Source: Tepidisphaeraceae bacterium
GTDB lineage: Bacteria > Planctomycetota > Phycisphaerae > Tepidisphaerales > Tepidisphaeraceae
Direction of reading: 5' to 3'
Length of the DNA: 9,054 bases
NCBI GenBank assembly: GCA_025450555.1
Contig: JANWHF010000188.1
Location: 1-9,054 of the forward strand
A program made the translations under genes and the position numbers. A model generated the notes under the pieces. It did no database searches. It worked only from the letters and a program-made list of their open reading frames with translations, and was not told the DNA's origin. The stretch's first letter is position 1. Every line of letters begins with the position of its first letter. This document shows, piece by piece, positions 1-5,449 of the stretch.

Positions 1-269
1 GGCTCAAACTCGCGCTTGAGCTGCGACAGCTCCGCCCAGCTTGCAAAATCGAGATTCTGCCACTGGCTCTTGCCCTCGGCATCGTTCTCGATGTGGATCA
101 CTTCCGCCAAATCGCGGCATAGCAGCGAGAAGGCGCGGCGCACGTTGATGACGCGAATCGCCTGATAGAATTTATTGAGAACCAGAACGTTTGCGTTCAG
201 AGCGCTGGCGCCGCCGCCATGACTAATGACGGCAGGGAAATGCGAAGATGGAGTATGCGGGTGGCTCAT
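1..269 (-). CDS. HNH endonuclease-like protein, N-terminal part (runs off the left edge)
   Basis: Reading the minus strand from the ATG at 269 gives 89 codons without a stop to the window edge. The visible part contains ALNANVLVLNKFYQAIRV, then NVRRAFSLLCRDLAEVIHI, then DFASWAELSQLKREFE. This N-terminal arrangement (VLVLN..YQA..V...RRAF.LL......V) is, from memory, that of HNH-family proteins common in Planctomycetota, where the zinc-binding CxxC and HNH nuclease motifs follow further downstream. Those motifs lie outside the window, so nuclease activity is inferred, not seen. An in-frame ATG at 290 would add seven residues, but it directly follows a GC-rich hairpin and has no ribosome binding site. 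The ATG at 269 has GGAAGG 13 bases upstream and is preferred. Codon use matches the neighbouring genes. Confidence 0.72.
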   Translation of the reverse strand, partial: MSHPHTPSSHFPAVISHGGGASALNANVLVLNKFYQAIRVINVRRAFSLLCRDLAEVIHIENDAEGKSQWQNLDFASWAELSQLKREFE

Positions 270-293
270 TGCCGGGCCTGAACCTTCCATGAC

Positions 294-323
294 CGCGCGC
301 AATACGCGCGTTTAACGTACGTT
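294..323. promoter_or_regulatory. Two adjacent palindromes just upstream of the HNH gene
   Basis: CGCGCG at 294-299 and CGCGCG at 305-310 form a 6-base stem with a CAATA loop. Three bases further on, 314-323 is a perfect 10-base palindrome, AACGTACGTT. Both lie 25-55 bases upstream of the preferred HNH start at 269, where an operator or leader structure would be expected. The function is inferred from position only. The hairpin also makes the alternative start at 290 less likely. Confidence 0.3.
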
Positions 324-427
324 CAGATGGCTCGGAGGAAGTTGCCAAGATCGTCCCTCCAGCCCCGCGTGTCGCGATGATTGTAATCCGCTCGAACGCA
401 AAAGACCAGTGGAGTGTACGAGCGACT

Positions 428-553
428 GTTTAGCGGGCTCACTTGCGAGCCGTTGACCGCGCTTTTTTTCGCGAAACCTGCACCGACTCCTACAGCCTGC
501 ATGTTGGGAAGCGAATGGCAGCGCGCAACGGCTCGCAAGCGAGCCCGCTAAAC
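428..553. repeat. REP/MITE-like element with 28-base terminal inverted repeats
   Basis: The left arm (428-455) and the right arm (526-553) are reverse complements at 27 of 28 positions, and a 70-base spacer separates them. Both begin at the outside with GTTTAGCGGGCTC. The right arm is itself a near-perfect short hairpin, GGCTCGC-AA-GCGAGCC; the left copy differs by one base. Pairing continues weakly inward (CGCGCT against its complement after a 2-base bulge, then TTCGC). The spacer codes for nothing recognisable. The shape fits a small non-autonomous repeat or a BIME-like pair of REP palindromes. I see no clear target-site duplication in the flanks. Confidence 0.7.
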
Positions 554-610
554 TTGTCCAAACGCGATGCTCGTCGGCCAAATGATTCGCAGCAGGGAAT
601 CTTCCACCCC

Positions 611-678
611 AAAAAAGAGCAGCCGCGAACCGTATCGCGTCCCCTTCCCTTAAGAAGGTCAAGCGATACGATCCGCGG
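611..678 (-). terminator. Candidate intrinsic terminator downstream of the kinase operon
   Basis: Read on the minus strand, 678-663 and 638-623 pair over 16 positions, counting two G-U pairs. A nested GACCTTC-type stem (658-654 with 647-643) sits inside the loop, and the sequence then runs CTGCTC followed by six T residues (616-611). On the plus strand the same two G-U positions would be A-C mismatches, so the structure favours minus-strand RNA, the direction of the kinase gene that ends at 884. It lies about 206 bases beyond that stop codon. The six-base gap between stem and T run is longer than in a textbook terminator. Confidence 0.5.
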
Positions 679-788
679 TCACTCGCTTCCCCAAAGTTGG
701 CCGGAACCCCAATAAGTCGAGAGCCCTCAAGCTTCTACTTTTCTCTCTGCTTAAACCACTCACTCCCGCAGGCAGAAGGGTTGTGATC

Positions 789-825
789 GGATGCCCCGGC
801 TCAACTGAATAAGCGACGGGCATCC
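789..825. repeat. Short inverted repeat downstream of the kinase gene
   Basis: GGATGCCC (789-796) and GGGCATCC (818-825) are perfect complements with a 21-base loop. The hairpin lies about 60 bases beyond the kinase stop codon. Neither strand has a T run after the stem, so it does not look like a standard intrinsic terminator; it could stabilise the 3' end of the transcript. The role is unknown. Confidence 0.4.
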
Positions 826-883
826 AATAAAAGCGACAAATGAATTTAGAAAAATGATGGCCGATGCAGCGCCCAGGCGGGAT

Positions 884-3800
884 TTACCAATCCAATCCCA
901 TGTCTACCAAGCGTTTACAGATAAGCTGCAAATCCCAGACGGTCGTGGAATGATCGATATTTCCGATGGCAACGCTGGTGCCATCGCCGGCGATGGCCAG
1001 GGAACCTACCTCGTGCATTTGCGGGTCTTCCAGCGTTGCCAGCTCTTTACCGGTGACGGGATCAACCAGTTGCACCGCGTCTTCGATGCCCATGATGGCG
1101 GCCATGGTTTTCCCATCGCGCGTGAAGGCAATCAACGCCGGATGATGCGTGCGGCGGCGGTGAATCAAATGATCGAGCCGCCACGTTCCAACTTCCCAGA
1201 ATCGATAAGCGCCGGCGTCCCCGCCGACGAACCATCGGCCATCGGGGCTGAAGGCAACGCCCTCCATGTCGATGTCGAAGCTGCTGGGCCCAAATTCGGC
1301 AACCTTTTGGCGCTTCGCCAAATCCCACACGCGAAACGACCCGGTTCGGCGAGCGCTGGTGGCGGCCCATTTGCCATCCGGACTCACAGCGACCGATCGA
1401 ATATTTCCAAGATGTTCACCCAGTGGCGTGATGTGTGTTGGATCGCGAAGGTCGATCAGGTTGATTTTGCCATCGCCGGCATCGTAAACCATCGTGTGTC
1501 CATCGGCTCCCAGCGCGGCAAGCCCATCGGCCGGCGCGACATTCACAGGCGCGCCAATGTTAGTGCTGTCGATCGTCTGAGTGCCTGCAGGTAATGTCCA
1601 TTGCAGCAACTTCCCCGCGCCAGCAGCAAAGAGCTCTTTTCCATCGCGACTGAAGAAGACGCCGACATAACTGTCGGCATGAATGACCATGTGCGCAAGC
1701 TCACGATCGGTCGCCAGATTCCAGATGCGAATGCCTCCGCGGCTGGCGCTGGCAAGCAGCCGGCCGTCGGGACTGATCGCCGAGCTCCATCCACGATCAT
1801 CTGCCAGCGGCCCTGAAAACAGCCGGCATTCCTGGCATTGCTGGAGCCTCCATAACTGGGAAAGCGATCCGGTACAAAGTCCAATGTATTGATCGTCCGG
1901 GCTGATCTGCACGGCATATCCCGGGGCCGAAGTCATCAGAAGCTGCTTACCCGAAAGCGGGTCCCACAGGCGGGCCGTGTAGTCCCAGCTCGTGCTCAGC
2001 AGAAGACGATCCGAATGCAGAAACTCCACGCGCAGCACTGCCGACAGATGCCCGTCAATCGAGGATTGCATTTGTCCATCCAGCGCATCCCAGACATAGA
2101 CATTACGATCCCGGCACGCCCCTGCCAGCAGCCTTCCATCGGAGTTCCACGACAGCCGCTCAATATCGCCCGGCGATTCGAAGTCGATCAGGCGGGAAAA
2201 ATCATCGGTTGAAAAAATGACGATTTTTCGCCGTTGAAGGGAAACGGCAATGCGTTTTCCCTGATGATCGATGCGAATGCGGTCGGCTCGGGCTTCCAGG
2301 GGGACGCTTTGCACCTTCTTTCCGGAGGACAGCTCGTAGAGCTCCAGCAGATCCGGTGACGCCGAAATTGCAATCAGCCTGCTGTCCGGCGAAAAATCCA
2401 CCGCCTGCAAGGGCGCAATGGGAACCGGCGTCGAGAAAACAATTCGACGTTGAACCAGATCCCATACCACAAATGATTTGGCCCGCGCGGCAGCCAGATA
2501 CCGATCGTTTGGACTGAAGGCCACAAACCAGTCCAGCGGAGCGCCGTCACCCGGCAGGGAAAAAAGCTCGGCATCGGAGCGCGTGTCGTAAACGTGAATG
2601 GTGCCGACTTGATCTCCCCTGGCATATCGATCCAGCTTGTTGGAAAAAGCCATCTGCTCGTAGCCTTCCGGCTGCCCTTCCCAACTCCGCACCAGTTGCA
2701 GGTCCGGCACCGACATGCAGGCGATGGCCTCATTGCGAACGGCAAGGTTGGGCCGAATATGCGCAGCCTTTTGCAGGGCCGCCAATCCGCTGAAGCGCTG
2801 GCCCGGCCGTCCGCTGAACCGGCTCAGGCGCGCTTCGGCCAAGTAAGACGCCCACAGCCTTTCGACTGCGTCTGCGCGCATGATTTCTTTTGAATGCTCC
2901 GCGATTCGAGCGCGCACCAGGGCAAAGCTTGCGACGGCAAGCCCCGCCGCCAGCGAAATCATCACCGAGGCAACGGCCACCAGCGCCACCCGGTGTCGGA
3001 AGGCCAGCTTTCGCAACCGATAGCCCGCGCCGGGCGGTCCCGCGTGAACCGGCTCGTGCTTCAGGAACCGCCTTACGTCGGCAGCAAGATCGCCGGCCGT
3101 GTCATAGCGGCGTGCGGGATCTTTTTCGATCGCCTTCATGACGATCCAGTCGAGGTCCCCGCGCAGCGATCGGCGAAGTCGCGAAAGCTCAATGCCCTGC
3201 AACGCCGCGCTGGCCTGGGCGGCGGCATCGCGCGAAGCCAGCCGCGTGCTGGGGCGCGGCGGCTCGACTTCGCGCACCAGCCGGCGGATTTCGTCGTAGC
3301 CGGCCGGCTTGAACCGCTCCGGATCGAATGGCGGAACGCCCGTCAAGAGCTGGTAAAGCAGCACGCCCAGCGAATAAATGTCGCTCCGCGTGTCGATGTC
3401 CTGGCTTGCGCCGGCCTGCTCGGGACTCATGTATTGCGGCGTTCCGATCAACTGCGGCTGCTCGGTCATCGGCATCCGCCCATGCGGCAAGCTGCTGGCT
3501 TTGGCGATGCCAAAGTCGATGACCTTCGGCGAGGCTACACCGTCTTCGAATGTGACCAGGATGTTGCTGGGCTTCAGATCGCGATGAATGATGCCCTTCT
3601 GATGCGCATGCTGAATGGCCCGGCAGACAGGAATGAAAAGCTCCAGCCGCTGCCGCGTGTTGAGGTGTTGACGATCGCAGTGGTCGGTGATCGGCAGCCC
3701 GCGCACCAGTTCCATCACAAAGTATGGCCGACCGCTGGCGGTCGCGCCGCCGTCGAAGACGCGCGCGATATTCGGATGTTCCATCATCGCCAGCGCTTGC

Positions 3801-4210
3801 CGCTCGGCTTCGAAGCGCGCCACGACTTGCCGGGTGTCCATCCCCGCCTTGATGATCTTCAGCGCCACCTGCCGCTGGACCGGTTGTTCCTGCTCGGCCA
3901 GGAAAACGACGCCAAAGCCCCCTTCGCCGATCATTTCAACCAGCTTGTAGGGCCCGATGCAGGTTCCGATTTCCGCCAGTGCCGCGGGCTGGGATGAGGA
4001 GGAGCCATCAGCGGTGTCTTCTTCACTAATCGTGGGCGATTCGAGGAAATTCCCCGCCAGGTCATGGGCATTGAGAAGTTCCATGACGCGGGCGCGCAGG
4101 CTAGTCGATCCTTCACACTCGCGATCGAGCAGCGACTCATGATCGGACCGGTCGGCCTCGATCAGCTTGCAGAAGATATCGCGCACGCGCGTCGAATCCC
4201 GCAATTGCAT
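884..4210 (-). CDS. Membrane-anchored Ser/Thr protein kinase with C-terminal WD40 propellers
   Basis: This 1108-residue protein is a Hanks-type kinase coupled to WD40 repeats. Residues 1-60 match the short helical lead typical of planctomycete kinases. The kinase domain covers about 87-385 with glycine loop GEGGFG (95-100), VALK lysine K118, helix-C glutamate E136, HRDLKPSN (209-216, catalytic D211), DFG (232-234) and SPE (262-264), so all key residues are present. A single hydrophobic segment (about 408-432) follows. Residues 505-1095 show about 14 strand-d signatures (VWD, LWD, IWN, FWE and similar) spaced near 42 residues, enough for two seven-bladed propellers. By family analogy the kinase is cytoplasmic and the propellers lie beyond the membrane. 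The ATG at 4210 has AAGGG seven bases upstream. It follows the sigma gene by 24 bases, which suggests one operon and regulation of the sigma factor by phosphorylation (inferred). The stop is TAA. Confidence 0.95.
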   Translation of the reverse strand: MQLRDSTRVRDIFCKLIEADRSDHESLLDRECEGSTSLRARVMELLNAHDLAGNFLESPTISEEDTADGSSSSQPAALAEIGTCIGPYKLVEMIGEGGFGVVFLAEQEQPVQRQVALKIIKAGMDTRQVVARFEAERQALAMMEHPNIARVFDGGATASGRPYFVMELVRGLPITDHCDRQHLNTRQRLELFIPVCRAIQHAHQKGIIHRDLKPSNILVTFEDGVASPKVIDFGIAKASSLPHGRMPMTEQPQLIGTPQYMSPEQAGASQDIDTRSDIYSLGVLLYQLLTGVPPFDPERFKPAGYDEIRRLVREVEPPRPSTRLASRDAAAQASAALQGIELSRLRRSLRGDLDWIVMKAIEKDPARRYDTAGDLAADVRRFLKHEPVHAGPPGAGYRLRKLAFRHRVALVAVASVMISLAAGLAVASFALVRARIAEHSKEIMRADAVERLWASYLAEARLSRFSGRPGQRFSGLAALQKAAHIRPNLAVRNEAIACMSVPDLQLVRSWEGQPEGYEQMAFSNKLDRYARGDQVGTIHVYDTRSDAELFSLPGDGAPLDWFVAFSPNDRYLAAARAKSFVVWDLVQRRIVFSTPVPIAPLQAVDFSPDSRLIAISASPDLLELYELSSGKKVQSVPLEARADRIRIDHQGKRIAVSLQRRKIVIFSTDDFSRLIDFESPGDIERLSWNSDGRLLAGACRDRNVYVWDALDGQMQSSIDGHLSAVLRVEFLHSDRLLLSTSWDYTARLWDPLSGKQLLMTSAPGYAVQISPDDQYIGLCTGSLSQLWRLQQCQECRLFSGPLADDRGWSSAISPDGRLLASASRGGIRIWNLATDRELAHMVIHADSYVGVFFSRDGKELFAAGAGKLLQWTLPAGTQTIDSTNIGAPVNVAPADGLAALGADGHTMVYDAGDGKINLIDLRDPTHITPLGEHLGNIRSVAVSPDGKWAATSARRTGSFRVWDLAKRQKVAEFGPSSFDIDMEGVAFSPDGRWFVGGDAGAYRFWEVGTWRLDHLIHRRRTHHPALIAFTRDGKTMAAIMGIEDAVQLVDPVTGKELATLEDPQMHEVGSLAIAGDGTSVAIGNIDHSTTVWDLQLICKRLVDMGLDW

Positions 4211-4234
4211 GGGAAACCCTTGACTCTCCCCAAA

Positions 4235-4810
4235 TCAGCCCTCGGTCTCGTTCAGCGCATCATACAGCCATGCCCGCGCATAAGCCCATTCGCGGTTGAC
4301 CGTCCGCGTCGAGATGGCAAGTGTCTTGGCAGTTTCCTCGACGCTCAGCCCCGCAAAAAACCGCAGGCGAACCACCGCCGCGGTATCGGGCGATTCCGTC
4401 GCGAGATTGGACAGCGCCTCGTCGAATGCCAGGATCTCGCGCGGCTCCTCTGCCGCGGCAAGATCGAGGACGTTGATCGGCATCCGCTTGCTCTTGCCGC
4501 CGCGCTTTAAGCGGCCGCGCGACCGCGCGTGCTCAACGAGGATCCGGTGCATCGCCTCGGCCGCGACATGAAAGAACTGCGCCCGTGCCGAGATATGCAA
4601 CGGCGATGTGCCCATCAGCCGGAGGTAGCACTCATTCACCAGCGCCGTCGCCTGGAGCGTGTGATCCGGCCGCTCCATCGACATGCGCTGGCGCGCGATG
4701 TCCTTGAGCGTGTTGTAGACCAGCGGCAGCACCTCGCTGGCCGCCTCCGAGCTCCCCGCCGCCGCCTCGGAAAGCAGCCGGGTCATTTGATCGCATTGCG
4801 GACTTTCCAT
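4235..4810 (-). CDS. ECF-family RNA polymerase sigma factor (planctomycete kinase-linked type)
   Basis: The 191-residue protein matches the Sigma70-ECF family described from planctomycetes and acidobacteria (PF07638/TIGR02999 type). Sigma region 2 covers about residues 10-95, including PLVYNTLKDIAR and the hallmark HTLQATALVNECYLRL (50-65). A basic linker RGRLKRGGKSKR (98-109) follows. Region 4 (about 130-185) carries the helix-turn-helix GLSVEETAKTLAISTRTVNREW that reads the -35 element. There is no C-terminal extension. The kinase gene begins 24 bases downstream, and sigma factors of this kind are known to be linked to Ser/Thr kinases (ECF-STK groups). The ATG at 4810 gives the usual family length; GGGAAG lies too close and GAAGGG rather far upstream, so the ribosome binding site is poor. 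An in-frame ATG at 4786 is possible. The upstream inverted repeat at 4888-4912 may be regulatory. Confidence 0.95.
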   Translation of the reverse strand: MESPQCDQMTRLLSEAAAGSSEAASEVLPLVYNTLKDIARQRMSMERPDHTLQATALVNECYLRLMGTSPLHISARAQFFHVAAEAMHRILVEHARSRGRLKRGGKSKRMPINVLDLAAAEEPREILAFDEALSNLATESPDTAAVVRLRFFAGLSVEETAKTLAISTRTVNREWAYARAWLYDALNETEG

Positions 4811-4887
4811 ACTTCCCGATTGAATACCCTTCGCAAGTTATTTTACTTGTGGTGGAATTGAGGGGCAATGCGAGGGGAAGACTGTGG

Positions 4888-4912
4888 ATTCCGCGAAAAT
4901 GTTGTGCGGAAT
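4888..4912. promoter_or_regulatory. Inverted repeat upstream of the sigma/kinase operon
   Basis: ATTCCGC (4888-4894) and GCGGAAT (4906-4912) are perfect complements around an 11-base centre. The site lies 78-102 bases upstream of the sigma start, in the 134-base stretch between that gene and the DUF559 cassette, where the operon promoter should be. It could be an operator or a leader hairpin. I could not identify a convincing -35/-10 pair. The evidence is position and symmetry only. Confidence 0.4.
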
Positions 4913-4944
4913 GTTTAGTCGTTGAGGTGACAGCTGACTTTATT

Positions 4945-4984
4945 CCCGCCCCCGGTACTCCGGGGGAGGGCTAGGGAGGGGGTT
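4945..4984 (+). repeat. Left terminal inverted repeat of the DUF559 cassette
   Basis: The arm opens with a 7-base hairpin, CCCCCGG-TACT-CCGGGGG (4949-4966). From 4962 the plus strand carries four G runs of 5, 3, 3 and 5 separated by A, CTA and A, a canonical intramolecular G-quadruplex pattern. The stop codon of the DUF559 gene (4971-4973) falls within it, so the protein's last residues (PPP) are encoded by the repeat. The arm differs from the right arm at three positions. Confidence 0.8.
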
Positions 4985-5345
4985 TTTCGGTCAGCTCGCG
5001 ATATATCGTTCGCTGAACCGCATCCGGATATTTCAGAATCTCATAATCAGTGAAGCGGATGATCCTGATCCCGGCGACGCGCAGCGCTTCGGTACGCCGC
5101 TGATCGTAGATTTGCGCCTCGGAATCGTAGTGCTGCCCACCATCCGCCTCCACGCCCAGACCCGCGGATAGACAGCAGAAGTCGACAATATAGCCCGCGA
5201 TGGGCACCTGCCTCCGGAAGTGATAACCATCGAGCTTGCCGCGACGAAGTAGAGACCAGAGCTTTCGCTCTGCGTCGGTTGGCGCTTTGCGCATATGGCG
5301 CGCGAATGCGCGCAGGCGTCGAGTGGGGTCGCGCATGCCGGGCAT
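4971..5345 (-). CDS. DUF559-family protein, Vsr-like endonuclease fold
   Basis: Starting at 5345, this 124-residue protein has the usual DUF559 length and order: RKAPTDAERKLWSLLR (19-34), GYHFRRQVPIAGYIVDF (about 40-56), GLGVEADGGQH (62-72), then YDQRR (80-84) and a final IRIIRF strand (about 93-98). D55 (IVDF) and E66 (VEADG) are where the acidic active-site residues of PD-(D/E)XK/Vsr-type nucleases are expected, so the fold looks catalytically intact. DNA cleavage is inferred from the family; the substrate is unknown. The frame stays open upstream to 5639 but there overlaps the esterase gene and crosses the right repeat, so that extension is rejected. ATG codons at 5345 and 5336 both lack a clear ribosome binding site. 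The TAG stop lies inside the left terminal repeat. Confidence 0.85.
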   Translation of the reverse strand: MPGMRDPTRRLRAFARHMRKAPTDAERKLWSLLRRGKLDGYHFRRQVPIAGYIVDFCCLSAGLGVEADGGQHYDSEAQIYDQRRTEALRVAGIRIIRFTDYEILKYPDAVQRTIYRELTEKPPP

Positions 5346-5388
5346 GAGAGGCGATGGTGCGGGAGATGCAGCGCCTCTGTCAATCTCG

Positions 5389-5428
5389 AACCCCCTCCCC
5401 AGCCCTCCCCCGGAGTACCGGAGGAGGG
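5389..5428 (-). repeat. Right terminal inverted repeat of the DUF559 cassette
   Basis: This is the reverse complement of the left arm at 37 of 40 positions. On the minus strand it reads as a CCTCCGG-TACT-CCGGGGG hairpin, with one G-T wobble, followed by G runs of 5, 3, 4 and 5, again a quadruplex pattern. In both arms the G-rich strand points inward towards the DUF559 gene. The arm begins 21 bases beyond the esterase stop codon, so it could also affect the 3' end of the esterase transcript. Sequence similarity extends weakly outward (CTTT, then TCCC, in both arms). Confidence 0.8.
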
Positions 5429-5449
5429 AGAAAAAGGGAGGCGCCGGTG

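Larger units (their letters stand above)
291..883. other. Gene-free region between HNH gene and kinase gene
   Basis: No convincing coding region is seen here: the open frames on both strands run through inverted repeats and resemble no family I know. From left to right it holds a CGCGCG hairpin (294-310), a perfect palindrome AACGTACGTT (314-323), a 126-base inverted-repeat element (428-553), a terminator-like hairpin (611-678) and an 8-base hairpin (789-825). The leader and promoter of the HNH gene should lie in the left half. A TACAAT hexamer on the minus strand near 382-387 is a possible -10 box, but no good -35 box stands at the right distance. Confidence 0.6.
4945..5428. mobile_element. 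484-base cassette: DUF559 gene between 40-base terminal inverted repeats
   Basis: The arms 4945-4984 and 5389-5428 are reverse complements at 37 of 40 positions, and the space between them is almost filled by one DUF559-family gene (4971-5345). The TAG stop of that gene lies inside the left arm, so gene and repeat form one unit. The cassette sits between the end of the esterase gene (21 bases away) and the promoter region of the sigma operon. No transposase is present and no target-site duplication is evident, so mobility is inferred from the architecture. From memory, comparable G-rich hairpin repeats lie beside DUF559 genes in other genomes; I cannot check that here. It could instead be a REP-like repeat pair that happens to surround a domesticated gene. 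Confidence 0.6.

Noticed and set aside
443..715. 90-codon plus-strand frame and the opposing 116-codon minus-strand frame in the gene-free region
   Set aside because: Both run straight through the 28-base inverted repeats and the terminator-like hairpin, with no ribosome binding site and no family resemblance.
854..1594. 246-codon open frame on the plus strand
   Set aside because: It lies opposite the WD40 part of the kinase gene, and its low-complexity protein resembles nothing known.
2894..3997. 367-codon open frame on the plus strand
   Set aside because: It is antisense to the well-supported kinase gene and has no recognisable domain; long antisense frames are expected in G/C-rich coding DNA.
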